The notes below the pieces were generated by a model, which did no database searches, was not told the origin of the DNA, and saw only the letters and a program-made list of their open reading frames with translations. A program made the position numbers and the translations under genes. A stretch of 64,000 nucleotides of DNA, taken from Granulicella sp. S156 (GTDB lineage Bacteria > Acidobacteriota > Terriglobia > Terriglobales > Acidobacteriaceae). The DNA lies in assembly GCF_009766105.1 (NCBI RefSeq), contig NZ_LMUH01000013.1:496332-560331 (forward strand). Reading direction: 5' to 3'. This document shows, piece after piece, positions 7,572 through 16,211 of this stretch (positions are counted from its first letter, which is position 1; each line of letters starts with the position of its first letter).

Positions 7572-7865
7572 ACTCGTCAAACCTTTGGCTTTTATGAGCC
7601 AACTTGAACGTCATCCGCCGCTTGTATTGGACTTTGTTCTGCTGGCCTCCGGTGTTTGGCTTCGAGCTTCTCCAGTAACTCCATCTCATCAGCCCGCAAC
7701 GACGAGTCGGCGCCCATGATGAGCGCGCATTGAGGATGCAGGTTTGACAGAAGACGCGGAAGCGCAAAATTACGTGGAGATCTCCGCCTGTACGACGGAA
7801 CGGGGATCGTTCCGTTCAGAGATCGTTTGTTTGCAGCTCCCATATCCTGTTTATGGGGTTAATTC
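7572..7865. other. Gap without a supported gene
   Basis: Between the operator array and the metallophosphoesterase gene I see only short minus-strand frames (for example 41 codons from 7717) with no convincing ribosome-binding site. The palindrome at 7585-7602 is the only structure noticed. Confidence 0.4.
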
Positions 7866-8504
7866 ATGCGTCTTGTTGTAATTTCTGACACTCATGGTCT
7901 CCACAATAGAATTCAGGAGCTTCCTGACGGCGATGTTCTGATTCATGCTGGAGATTTTATGAATTCTGGCTACGATCCGGAGGACATCCGGTCATTCAAT
8001 CGTTGGCTGGGGAGACAGCCCTTCGAGCATCGCGTGGTTTGCGGCGGGAATCACGATCGATATTTCCAGAATTCACCGCATCAGGCCCGCGCTCTTCTTA
8101 CCAATGCAATCTACCTGGAGAACGATGGTGTCACGATCGACAACGTCTTTCTCTGGGGATCACCCTACACACCCGAATTTATGAATTGGGCATTTATGTA
8201 CCCTCGTGGCTTAGCAGCCAGACAGTACTGGGACCAGATCCCATATAACCTGGACGTGCTCATCACACACGGGCCGCCTTGGGGTACTCTCGACCAAGCC
8301 ATGCCAGGCGGCGTACATCTCGGTTGCGAAGAATTATTTGAAGCAGTGAAAGAGAAGAAACCCAAGATACATCTCTTCGGCCATATTCATGGAGGTGCTG
8401 GGACATTTGAGAACGGGGTCACCCGCTTTGTGAATGCCGCATACCTCAACGAACAGTACAAACCGTTGGAACCCGCGGGCAAGGTGCGCATCGTTGACCT
8501 TTAG
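7866..8504 (+). CDS. Calcineurin-like metallophosphoesterase
   Basis: The 212-aa protein shows every motif of the two-metal phosphoesterase fold in order: DTH at residues 8-10, GD with DVLIHAGDF (near 29), GNHD (near 61), THGPPW (near 137) and GHIHGG (near 174). It is of the small MPE type related to eukaryotic MPPED/239FB proteins that hydrolyse phosphodiesters or cyclic nucleotides. It starts right after a GGGGTTAATTC leader with a weak site. Neighbours on the island give no substrate. In a defence-rich island a role in second-messenger or nucleotide turnover is conceivable but not shown. Confidence 0.88.
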   Translation: MRLVVISDTHGLHNRIQELPDGDVLIHAGDFMNSGYDPEDIRSFNRWLGRQPFEHRVVCGGNHDRYFQNSPHQARALLTNAIYLENDGVTIDNVFLWGSPYTPEFMNWAFMYPRGLAARQYWDQIPYNLDVLITHGPPWGTLDQAMPGGVHLGCEELFEAVKEKKPKIHLFGHIHGGAGTFENGVTRFVNAAYLNEQYKPLEPAGKVRIVDL

Positions 8505-8666
8505 CCGTCTCGAAGTGTGCCTCGACAGAAAATCTCCATACTCGGGAATCGCATTTGTCATAGCCGTTGCATCTTCTGTCACGAATAGGACACGCTTCAA
8601 ACTGCCATTCACCAACAATGAGCTTCGATCCCATCCTCAACCGACTCTGAAATTGCATGGAAGCGC

Positions 8667-8689
8667 CTGCTCTTTAATAAATAGAGCAG
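8667..8689. promoter_or_regulatory. Palindrome upstream of the tyrosine integrase
   Basis: CTGCTCT and AGAGCAG form a perfect 7-bp inverted repeat with a 9-base AT-only spacer, about 34 bases upstream of the integrase start. No T tract follows, so it is more likely an operator or arm-type site than a terminator. Confidence 0.4.
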
Positions 8690-8722
8690 TACGAGCAAAA
8701 CCGTCTATTAAGGAGAATCTGG

Positions 8723-9844
8723 TTGTCCGTTTGTAAAAAAGGAAAAGGGATCTATGTTGTTCGCTGGCGTGAAGGAGATCGTCACAGGAGCCTGAAGGTC
8801 CATGGCACAGAAGAGTTCGCGAGAAAAGTGGAGCGAGAAAAGCTTTGCCTGCGCGATGAGAACCGGTACCCCGACATCTCGAAAGAGATCAACTACAGAA
8901 TGTCTGAGCTGATTGATCGTTACTGGGTTCAATATGGGGTCAAAAAAGCTTCTGCAGGCCGAGAGAGGAGTATTTTAGCGGGCATCGGTTCCGAGTTGGG
9001 ATCCATGTTTGTACGAAACGTGGACGGCACTCACATCCAACGCTGGTGCGATAACCTTACTGGCAAGCGTGGGCTGGCAGAGAACACCGCAGTGAGGCAC
9101 TTCAACGTCATGCATCACCTGATGAAGAAGGCCTCGACGATCTGGTCCAGGGAGACTGGACTCACCCAGAATCCGGCCGACATGGTTGAGATAAAACGTT
9201 CCGATGATTCACGGGAGCGTTTCCTTTCGAAAGAAGAACTCAAGAGGCTGAAGATAGCCCTGGACGAAAGAATATTCCGCAAGGGAACCAAAGACTTTAA
9301 TCAGACAAATCTTCGGATGAGGCTGATTGTATTGCTCGCCATTTCAACCGGGATGCGTTCAGCCGAGATTTATAGCCTCCGCTGGCCGGACGTGATGTAT
9401 CGCGAAAAACTGATTGCGGTCCGAGCAAAGCTGAAGAAGGGTAAGCACCGTTATGTTCCCATGACGTCGGAGTTGGCCGAAGAGATTCGACGGTATCCAG
9501 CAGTGATCGGTAAAGATCGCCTCTTCCTGCCAACATGTGGAGACGAAAATAAAAGGCAAAGGCTGGCAGGAAATTTCAATAATCTGCTCGCACGGGCACG
9601 AATTCGGGACTTTCGATTTCACGATCTGCGTCACACCTTCGCGTCCTGGTACATGATGAACGGCGGCGATCTCTACGAACTTGCGAAGCTCCTCGGCCAC
9701 TCCAATATTAAAATGACCGAGCGTTATGCCAAGTTGGGACGCGCCCATATTGCCAAGACCGGAACCACGGCCAGAGTGATCTGGAGCATGATGGACAAGG
9801 CATCGGAGCAGGAAGAAGAGGAAAGGGAATGGCATACCGCTTGA
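8723..9844 (+). CDS. Tyrosine recombinase/phage-type integrase
   Basis: The 373-aa protein has an N-terminal SAM-like core-binding domain (about 55-150) and a C-terminal catalytic domain with Arg212 (STGMRSAEI), a beta-hairpin Lys region (near 238), His300 and Arg303 (HDLRH), His326 (LGHS) and nucleophile Tyr335. All key residues are present. TTG at 8723 is taken as start because AAGGAG lies 7 bases upstream. It sits inside the tRNA-Phe-bounded island, 3.2 kb from the left end and 9.2 kb from the right, unlike most tRNA-island integrases, which abut an attachment site. Confidence 0.93.
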   Translation: MSVCKKGKGIYVVRWREGDRHRSLKVHGTEEFARKVEREKLCLRDENRYPDISKEINYRMSELIDRYWVQYGVKKASAGRERSILAGIGSELGSMFVRNVDGTHIQRWCDNLTGKRGLAENTAVRHFNVMHHLMKKASTIWSRETGLTQNPADMVEIKRSDDSRERFLSKEELKRLKIALDERIFRKGTKDFNQTNLRMRLIVLLAISTGMRSAEIYSLRWPDVMYREKLIAVRAKLKKGKHRYVPMTSELAEEIRRYPAVIGKDRLFLPTCGDENKRQRLAGNFNNLLARARIRDFRFHDLRHTFASWYMMNGGDLYELAKLLGHSNIKMTERYAKLGRAHIAKTGTTARVIWSMMDKASEQEEEEREWHTA

Positions 9845-9931
9845 CGACGATGCGCGTTATTCCCGTCTTGACCTAAACAGTACGCTGAAACTACAGCTAA
9901 GTTTTCGACATGTGGCTTGGCGAGGCAGGAT

Positions 9932-9965
9932 CGGTTTGATCATGCATATGCAGCTGATCAAACCG
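9932..9965. other. Long perfect hairpin between convergent genes
   Basis: CGGTTTGATCA and TGATCAAACCG form an 11-bp perfect inverted repeat with a 12-base loop, located between the integrase end (9844) and the end of the convergent 412-aa gene (10069). It lacks a T tract, so it is not a standard intrinsic terminator. It may be an RNA stabiliser, a factor-binding site or a recombination site. Confidence 0.55.
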
Positions 9966-10068
9966 GCCCCATTCGATCGCACAATGCCCGAGTACTGGTT
10001 GGCCCAGGGGGCAAATCGCATATTCGAATTTGAGCTTTGGTCAATTCAGGAATATGCGGAAAATACGA

Positions 10069-11307
10069 CTATTTTATTTTCCAGATAGGCTTAGGAAATT
10101 CAAAACGAGGTTCTTTTTCTGGAGCTGCGTAAGGATCACGATAGTTCGACACATCATCTTCACGATCGATAATTGAAATGGGGCTTTCCTTAAGGGGATC
10201 GAGACGATCAGCTTGCTGCTCCATCCAGATCAGCCAATCCCCAAACTGGGTTCCCGGCTGTACTTCCTGCCCATTCTCAATCGCTGCATCTCGTGCCGCC
10301 TGGATGAAGGTACGGAGTTGATCAGCACGTATCCAGTCGCCTGTAGTGCGATGCAATGCTTCGACTCTTGCCTTCTCTTCTTTGATCAACCGATGTAACC
10401 TGGCACGATCCTTATTTTTGCGCTGTCGTTCCTGATCGGCAGCACGCTCTTTGTCTCTTTCTGTTCTTTCTGCCAATGCGATACGGATAAAGCTCGCAAC
10501 TATTCGAGGCAGAATTCCTTCTAACAAAGAGTCTTTTTTGTCTCTCCATCGCTTCGGATCGGCCTGCCATGGCTTCCAAATCTCGAGGGAAAGCTGTCCC
10601 GTGGGATGGAACGCGACATCTGTTCCGCCATAGGAAAGGACCTTTTTCAAAATGTTCTCCGAAAGAAGGGAGATGGCATCGACTCGTTCTGCATTTTCAA
10701 CAATTCCAAATGCGATCTCCTGTTCATGAATGACTGCCGTGGTCTGCTCACGAGAGTTTTTGACAACCTTTACAACAAAACCTTCGTTTTCGATCAGGCT
10801 GATCAGTCCAGCCATGATCCTTAATGCTCTATCCAGACTCTTCTTTGATACCCGGATATCGAGACACTGTTCCCGGACCTGGAGGATGTGCCTGTCGTCT
10901 TCCGTGGCTCGCGCCAGTACGATGCGGGCTTGAGCAATCAAAGGATGAGACAAGCTGCCGTGCTTAAGAACATATTCGCTTGGCAGTTGTTCGAGGCGTT
11001 CAAGCTGGAGTCGCTCCTGCTTATTTGCTATTTGTTCGACTCTCGGAATCTCCTTGCGCGGCACAGGCTTCCAGACTCGAATTTCCTCAGAAAGCTTTGG
11101 GAGTGGCGTTCTCGCTACAATCTGTCCGGCGGCTATTCTTGCCCAATCTCCTCTGCCTGGCCGCGGGATCGAAAGCTTGCGGCAAACTTTCGCAAGGCCA
11201 ACGTCAGAGATGCCATATTTCTCGGCCAGTCTCTGCATCGGAGTCGTCCATACTTCTTCGTAAAGCGCATTCCGATCCCAGAACTTGTCCGTCTCATTCG
11301 TCTTCAA
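10069..11307 (-). CDS. Unknown 412-aa protein with N-terminal HTH-like segment
   Basis: I do not assign a function. The N-terminus (about residues 8-60: LYEEVWTTPMQRLAEKYGIS ... KVCRKLSIPRPGRGDWAR) looks like a helix-turn-helix with a conserved block I have seen in other uncharacterised island proteins. The middle (about 90-260) is mixed alpha/beta. Residues 270-330 are a very charged helix (ERTERDKERAADQERQRK), probably a coiled coil, and the C-terminus is short and acidic/proline-rich. It starts 23 bases after the end of the ankyrin gene and is surely co-transcribed with it. No nuclease or ATPase motif is visible. Confidence 0.75.
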   Translation of the reverse strand: MKTNETDKFWDRNALYEEVWTTPMQRLAEKYGISDVGLAKVCRKLSIPRPGRGDWARIAAGQIVARTPLPKLSEEIRVWKPVPRKEIPRVEQIANKQERLQLERLEQLPSEYVLKHGSLSHPLIAQARIVLARATEDDRHILQVREQCLDIRVSKKSLDRALRIMAGLISLIENEGFVVKVVKNSREQTTAVIHEQEIAFGIVENAERVDAISLLSENILKKVLSYGGTDVAFHPTGQLSLEIWKPWQADPKRWRDKKDSLLEGILPRIVASFIRIALAERTERDKERAADQERQRKNKDRARLHRLIKEEKARVEALHRTTGDWIRADQLRTFIQAARDAAIENGQEVQPGTQFGDWLIWMEQQADRLDPLKESPISIIDREDDVSNYRDPYAAPEKEPRFEFPKPIWKIK

Positions 11308-11330
11308 CTTTCAGATCTCCAATGTTTCGA

Positions 11331-12464
11331 CTATAGCTTTATACCCAAACCAGACATGTGTGATTTCATCTGCGGTGAATCCAAAAGCTGCTCCATCGTC
11401 TCGAGGGAAGCGGTTTTGTGACGGGAAAACAGCTTCAGAATGCTGACCGTAACCTCGGGATCAAATTTCATCAGCGACCTTCGAACCCAAATTAGATTCT
11501 TTCGCTCTTCTGGTCGCCAAAGAGCACCGCTCTCCACTAATGCCTGGATGCAATCCAGACCATGTCCAATGAGGTACTTCGGAATCAGATCCCTCCGCAT
11601 CTCGTCACGCTGAGCATGTAGATCTAGATGGCGCAGGCTCTGGTCCAGGATGGAAGAACCTCCGTTCGGCAGATCATTGGGGTTGACGCCGAGTTCGACA
11701 AGATATCGAATCACATCCGCGGACGCTGACAGAAATGATGCCTGGAGCAGTTCCGTCAGATTGTCGTTGACAGGATCAGGTTTCATCTTCTTCAAGAGAT
11801 CGAGATTTCCTGCATTACAAGCTTCCTTGAGAGCGGTTGTATAGCATTCAGGATCATCATCGTCAGACAATACCGGCCCGCTCGAGCGTGGGTTAGCGCC
11901 AGCCACCATAAGCAGCCTTCCCCATTTCAAATTGCCTTCGGAGGCAAAATAACGCAATGCACAATCCGTTTGCTTCTGAAGCTCACTTGCAAGTTCTGGA
12001 TGAGCCTTCTTGTATCTGGTGAATGCTTGCCATGAGATCCAAACTTCCTCCCGAAAAGCATCTTCAAATGGATGATCGGTTATGGCATCAGCACCGCTTT
12101 CAAGAAAGTACCGCATGATCTCCAGCTTCGAGGTGCGTAGCGCATCAACCAATGGGACAGCTCGAATTGCTGCGCCATGCTCGACCAGCAACTGCACGAG
12201 ATCGAGTCTCTTTGTTGAAACTGCTTCTGACAGCGCCCTATTCTTGATCTCCTGAGACGCTTCGTTTCGAACCAGCAATTCCACAAGACTATGGAACCCA
12301 GTCTGGATTGCCACTTGCAAGGGCGTCTTTGGCAGCTTCCTGGAAGGAGGAGGTGGTTGGATTGATTTTCCGGACGCGATCCACCTCTCGACTTCATAGA
12401 GTCTGCCGGCACGGCAATGTCCAATCAGCAGTTTGGCTTCTTCCAACGTGAGAGTTTCGTCCAT
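11331..12464 (-). CDS. Ankyrin-repeat protein
   Basis: The 377-aa protein consists largely of degenerate ankyrin repeats: TPLQVAIQTGFHSLVELLVR (about 46), then RALSEAVSTKRLDLVQLLVE, VDALRTSKLEIMRYFLESGA and, further on, TALKEACNAGNLDLLKK and SADVIRYLVELGV. There is no signal peptide or membrane segment, so it is cytoplasmic and presumably binds a protein partner. The ATG has a GGAGA site upstream. It is the first gene of a two-gene unit with the 412-aa protein at 10069; the tight spacing suggests a joint function, possibly sensor or regulator plus effector. Confidence 0.85.
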   Translation of the reverse strand: MDETLTLEEAKLLIGHCRAGRLYEVERWIASGKSIQPPPPSRKLPKTPLQVAIQTGFHSLVELLVRNEASQEIKNRALSEAVSTKRLDLVQLLVEHGAAIRAVPLVDALRTSKLEIMRYFLESGADAITDHPFEDAFREEVWISWQAFTRYKKAHPELASELQKQTDCALRYFASEGNLKWGRLLMVAGANPRSSGPVLSDDDDPECYTTALKEACNAGNLDLLKKMKPDPVNDNLTELLQASFLSASADVIRYLVELGVNPNDLPNGGSSILDQSLRHLDLHAQRDEMRRDLIPKYLIGHGLDCIQALVESGALWRPEERKNLIWVRRSLMKFDPEVTVSILKLFSRHKTASLETMEQLLDSPQMKSHMSGLGIKL

Positions 12465-12700
12465 GGGAGAATCTCCTATCCAGAGTTGCGGCCCTCACGC
12501 GTGAGTGAAACCGATTTGCAATATTCGGTCAAATGCAGAATTTGAACAATTGAAAAGGACAACGAATAGCGGTTCAAGTTGCAGTTAGCATTAGCTTTAT
12601 GAGTGTGGATAGGCGGTAAGCCGTAACAGGGAATCAGCAAGAATCTGGACGCGGTCGCGATTAAGGTCAACGCCGGCCCGGACAAAAGGGGTGTAGACGA
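12465..12700. other. Gap upstream of the ankyrin/412-aa unit
   Basis: No gene is supported here. An open frame continues past the HipA stop on the minus strand in another phase (down to 12597) and may be 3' debris of an older allele. The promoter of the ankyrin gene should lie in 12465-12600. Confidence 0.35.
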
Positions 12701-13927
12701 TCACCGTAACCCGATCTTGTCTACGATCTCTTTGGCCGATTTTCGCGAAACTTCTGCCAGTTCTGCATAGCGTGGCCAATTGGCCATGGCGCTCTCTACC
12801 TTCGCCAGAATCTCCGGCGCGTTTTTTATCCCATGCTGTTTGCCCAATGCCTGGAGCTGGGCTGCGCCGGGATTCCTTCCCTCGCCCATGACGAGCATGC
12901 TTTGCTCGCCGCCCGGGCCGTAGGAAAAGACCAGATCGTAGGCGGGCGCGAAGGTCCACTCATTTCTCGCGTTGAGAAGGAACGAAAAATTCTTCACATG
13001 ATCGTCGCGGTTATGGGCAAGGACGTTGAAGCAGGCCAGCGCATAGGCCCTTTCGGCATCCTGGATATTCTTGGTCAACGCCAGGGTCACGCGCAGAACC
13101 GTATCGTAGTCGAGGCTGGGACTGCGATGATCGGCATGAATCAGGCCGCCAAGGCTATGCATATGGATGCGGGCGTCGCCGTCCCGGTCGAAGCGTTTCG
13201 TGCCGAAATATTTGTTCCGTTTCGTGCGGAAAAGATGGGTTTCTTGCATCTCTACGCCTGCATCCTTTGCCATCAGGCTATAGGCGTATTCGATCGCCCC
13301 CACGTCCCGCGCGTCCTGGGAAGACGGAAACTTGATCATCCAGTGCGCGAAGCTGGATTGCAATTCCTGCTGGCCGTGAATGATTCTTTTCTTGTCGGCG
13401 CTCACTTGTGCCACGATCTTAGGACGGGCGCCCGAAGAGGAGCCATTGAGCCGCAGCAACTCTTCAAATACCTCTTCGTTTGCTCCAGCCAGCACGGCGG
13501 CTGATTCCTCAGCGAGTTTGTCGAGCGCCAACGGAACATCATCGGTGTTTTCGAGACCCAGTTCCGGCTCGTAACTGAGAGCGCCCATGCCGTGCCGCCC
13601 CACATAGGCCAGCCGGTCGAGCGGATTCAGTTGGCCGCGATGGACACCATTTTTTTCCACCGTGCGGTCGAGCAGAAGACGGCCCCATCCGTCCGGCAGG
13701 CTGTCATTGAATACGCCGAACAGGCCGTCGAAGATCGTAGTGTCGGCAATGGATACACCCGGCCTGAGTGGCAGTTTGATTGGCGAGATCTCGATGTCGG
13801 AAGCGATGAATGAAGCGTCATACTCGAAAAGGACCTGCCTATCCTTGAAAGCGAGTCGCCCAACCTTGCGGCGTTGGTTTCGCGCGTCCAGATAGACGGT
13901 CAGCAACTCTATCGGGCTATATGCCAT
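12701..13927 (-). CDS. hipA: HipA-family kinase toxin (module 2)
   Basis: The 408-aa protein has the N-subdomain (about 1-105), a SSSGARPK phosphate loop (near 158), catalytic AHNRDDHVKNF (near 302) and FAPAYDLVFSYG (near 324), so an active kinase is expected. It belongs to a different HipA branch from the one at 5815: shorter spacer regions, NRDDH instead of NTDDH, and little similarity outside motifs. The ATG at 13927 has AAAGGA upstream and overlaps the end of hipB by 11 bases; the frame to 14047 lies inside hipB and is not used. Confidence 0.93.
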   Translation of the reverse strand: MAYSPIELLTVYLDARNQRRKVGRLAFKDRQVLFEYDASFIASDIEISPIKLPLRPGVSIADTTIFDGLFGVFNDSLPDGWGRLLLDRTVEKNGVHRGQLNPLDRLAYVGRHGMGALSYEPELGLENTDDVPLALDKLAEESAAVLAGANEEVFEELLRLNGSSSGARPKIVAQVSADKKRIIHGQQELQSSFAHWMIKFPSSQDARDVGAIEYAYSLMAKDAGVEMQETHLFRTKRNKYFGTKRFDRDGDARIHMHSLGGLIHADHRSPSLDYDTVLRVTLALTKNIQDAERAYALACFNVLAHNRDDHVKNFSFLLNARNEWTFAPAYDLVFSYGPGGEQSMLVMGEGRNPGAAQLQALGKQHGIKNAPEILAKVESAMANWPRYAELAEVSRKSAKEIVDKIGLR

Positions 13928-14249
13928 GGCCGCGTCCTTTCCCGCCCGTCGCTCTGCGCCGCAACGCCGGCGTGGCCAGCAGGGCGTCGAGCGATTGGGC
14001 GGCCGGGATTGACTGGCTTTTCCCGGCCAGCTTGTCGAAATCGTCAAGGCAATCCAGCACCAGGGCCAGATTCAGAAGCGAATCCAGCGAAATCAATCCT
14101 TCGCGCTCAAATCGCTTCAGCGAACTCCAAGTCACGCCCGAGCGCGCCGCCAGTTCTTTCTGCGTCAGGTTCATGGCAAGCCGCCGGGCCTTGAACCGCC
14201 CTGCGATTCCTGTCTTTACCTCTTGCACTGTCCTGAGATAAACAGACAA
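13917..14249 (-). CDS. hipB: HipB-like antitoxin/repressor (module 2)
   Basis: The 110-aa XRE-family protein has its helix-turn-helix at about residues 18-65 (RLAMNLTQKELAARSGVTWS), with a Gly/Arg-rich C-terminal tail. I take the TTG at 14249 as start because AGAGGT lies 7 bases upstream; a GTG at 14228 is the alternative. Two palindromic sites at 14244-14306 overlap and precede this start, of a sequence unrelated to the operators of module 1, so the two modules are probably regulated independently. Confidence 0.88.
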   Translation of the reverse strand: MSVYLRTVQEVKTGIAGRFKARRLAMNLTQKELAARSGVTWSSLKRFEREGLISLDSLLNLALVLDCLDDFDKLAGKSQSIPAAQSLDALLATPALRRRATGGKGRGHGI

Positions 14250-14268
14250 TATATTACCTCTTGTTTCT
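14244..14268. promoter_or_regulatory. Putative HipB-2 operator O1
   Basis: AGACAATA ... TTGTTTCT is a less perfect version of O2. It overlaps the TTG start codon and ribosome-binding site of hipB module 2, 40 bases from O2. Confidence 0.5.
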
Positions 14269-14283
14269 ATTATACCAAGTAAC

Positions 14284-14306
14284 AGACAAAATATTGACTT
14301 TTGTCT
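14284..14306. promoter_or_regulatory. Putative HipB-2 operator O2
   Basis: AGACAAAA-N7-TTTTGTCT is a perfect 8-bp inverted repeat in the divergent region between hipB and the DUF763 gene at 14402, so it could control both. Confidence 0.62.
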
Positions 14307-14401
14307 ATAAAGAGAAAATCATGGGAACTTCTTCATTCTCTATACAATACAACTTGCATTTTGGCGAATAAATAACGAAAATATGGGAGGGTTCTTCTTG
14401 G

Positions 14402-15622
14402 ATGAAACGCTCTGGCACCGCCGATCTTCCGCTTCATAACGGCCATGTGCCTCCCTGGCTGGCAAGCCGGATGACAGAACTTGGAACTGCCATCGCCGAG
14501 CAGATCATCCTGAATTACGGTTGCTCCGAATTCCTTACCCGGTTAAGCGATCCGTTCTGGTTTCAATCATTTGGTGCTGTGATGGGTATGGACTGGCATT
14601 CCTCCGGCATCACAACGTCTGTACTAGGCGCGCTGAAGCGTGGTATCAATCCGCGCTTCTCTGAACTTGGTGTGATGGTCTGCGGCGGACGCGGTCGACA
14701 TTCCGTTCGAACACCCGATGAGCTACGAGCTTTCTCTGTGAAGGCCGGTCTCGATGGCGAGGCGCTCGCACGCACCAGTCGACTCACGGCGCGTGTCGAT
14801 AACAACGCTGTCGCCGATGGCTTTCAGCTTTATCTGCATTCCTTTGTTATTACGAAGTCAGGCGAATGGGCTGTCGTGCAGCAGGGAATGAATCCCGCAA
14901 ATCACCTGGCGCGGCGGTACCACTGGCACTCGGCAGCGGTTCGTGACTTCGTATCCAATCCGCACACAGCGATTGTCGGTAAGACACAAGGAGAAATTCT
15001 CAATCTGGTGGATGCTCGCGCAGAGAAAGCTCAAAACGCAATGCTCACAATGATGAAAGAGCCACCGACGAATGTTTTGAATGAAGCTCGCAAGCTCACC
15101 ATGCCGATGCATCACGATGTACGTGCCAAGGATGTGGATCTGAAACGTCTAGGGGCAGTTCTTGCAGTTGCCCATGAACAGGACCTTCGCGATTTCGCAT
15201 CCTTACTTCTTGTCGAGGGGTTTGGGCCACGAACGCTGCAATCTCTGGCATTGGTTGCCGAGGTCGTACACGGAGCGCCGAGTCGATTTTCGGATCCCGC
15301 GCGCTTCTCGTTCGCCCATGGAGGCAAAGATGGGCATCCTTTCCCGGTGCCGCTTAAGACCTACGATGAATCACTTGCAATTCTCCGGCGATCTCTCGAC
15401 GCAGCTCGCCTCGGCCACACCGAAAGGGTCGAGGGATTCAAGCGCCTAGATCGTCTTACACGCACAGTAGAAAGTGATCGCCAGCCGCTTGCGGACTTTG
15501 ATGCAGCACTTAAACATGAGCGAGTAATCTCGCCTTCGCTCAATGGCCGGACTGTATTCGATGATAAGGCACCGAAAAAGCATCCGGTCATCACGTCACA
15601 ACTAAATCTCTTTCGTTGTTGA
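14402..15622 (+). CDS. DUF763 family protein
   Basis: The N-terminus MKRSGTADLPLHNGHVPPWL is the hallmark of DUF763, a family of about 400 aa spread in archaea and some bacteria. The 406-aa protein is full length and soluble. Its middle contains VADGFQLYLHSFVITKSGEW and a helical segment (RDFASLLLVEGFGPRTLQSL) like a helix-hairpin-helix, which suggests nucleic-acid binding; the biochemical function is unknown. The gene is divergent from hipBA module 2 and shares its regulatory region (153 bases). GGGAGG lies about 16 bases before the ATG, a poor spacing. Confidence 0.88.
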   Translation: MKRSGTADLPLHNGHVPPWLASRMTELGTAIAEQIILNYGCSEFLTRLSDPFWFQSFGAVMGMDWHSSGITTSVLGALKRGINPRFSELGVMVCGGRGRHSVRTPDELRAFSVKAGLDGEALARTSRLTARVDNNAVADGFQLYLHSFVITKSGEWAVVQQGMNPANHLARRYHWHSAAVRDFVSNPHTAIVGKTQGEILNLVDARAEKAQNAMLTMMKEPPTNVLNEARKLTMPMHHDVRAKDVDLKRLGAVLAVAHEQDLRDFASLLLVEGFGPRTLQSLALVAEVVHGAPSRFSDPARFSFAHGGKDGHPFPVPLKTYDESLAILRRSLDAARLGHTERVEGFKRLDRLTRTVESDRQPLADFDAALKHERVISPSLNGRTVFDDKAPKKHPVITSQLNLFRC

Positions 15623-15824
15623 CCTGAGCACTTCAGAGCTTGTTGCGGATCCAACCTACCGATGCATGATTCGCGGCGAACATAGGTCAAATACAAGGCG
15701 GCTCGTTGCTAATTAAGCAGGTCGCGATCTCTGCCCTATTGACCTCTCTTTCCCGACCTCTGGTTTCGGCAATGGGCCGTAGCCGCTTCATCTTATAATC
15801 CAGAAGATCAGATACAACCCATAT

Positions 15825-16102
15825 ATGCCGCTACGAGAATACGACTTTGCGATTGAGTACCGAACTGGCACCGATGATTTGGTGGGAGACTTCTACCGCC
15901 CGGCGCTGAGTAGGGCCATGCGGTATTGGAGGGCTGCCGGTTTCTTTGCGAGTACCTCGTTCGAGACTATCGGTGCTCCCATGGGGGGAATTCTTCTATC
16001 GAGGGGGTACGGTTCGCCTCATTACTTCCGTTCGATTGAGCCACGAAGACATCTCTGCAATAGAAGCAGGCATAGACGGTCGCCAAGTTTGTGAAGATCG
16101 TA
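15825..16102 (+). pseudogene. Frameshifted N-terminal fragment of a PLD-like/helicase protein
   Basis: The start (MPLREYDFAIEYRTGTDDLV) and the following YRPALSRAMRYWRAAGFFAS match the N-terminal phospholipase D-like module of large DEAD/DEAH-helicase restriction proteins. After MG at about 15983 a run of six Gs shifts the frame; the next frame continues the same domain (EFFYRGGTVRLITSVRLSHE ... GRQVCEDRIL) to about 16102 and then ends in unrelated sequence. So there is a +1 frameshift and a large 3' deletion. A TATAAT box lies at 15794-15799. The neighbour is the HNH enzyme at 16212, and such helicases often accompany it. Confidence 0.65.
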
Positions 16103-16120
16103 TCCTGTCCCAGAAAGGAG

Positions 16121-16172
16121 TTACTACGGGGCTTTCGCCCCATAGTAAAGCGTCTATTCGGCGCGAAGCGCC
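16121..16172. repeat. Tandem hairpins before the HNH restriction gene
   Basis: TTACTA-GGGGC-TTTC-GCCCC-TAGTAA (16121-16148, one mismatched pair) is followed by GGCGC-GAA-GCGCC (16160-16172). They mark the point where the truncated helicase ends and may belong to the deletion-causing element. Confidence 0.5.
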
Positions 16173-16211
16173 AAAGTGTGAAATTTGAATTATTGAGGTA
16201 GCTAGAACTCT

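Noticed and set aside
7585-7602. Fifth HipB operator
   Set aside because: TTGGCT-N6-AGCCAA is palindromic but four bases shorter than the other sites; mentioned only as a possible degenerate copy.
12597-12959. 120-codon minus-strand frame past the HipA-2 end
   Set aside because: Mostly overlaps hipA in another frame; the short part beyond the stop could be debris but gives no recognisable motif.
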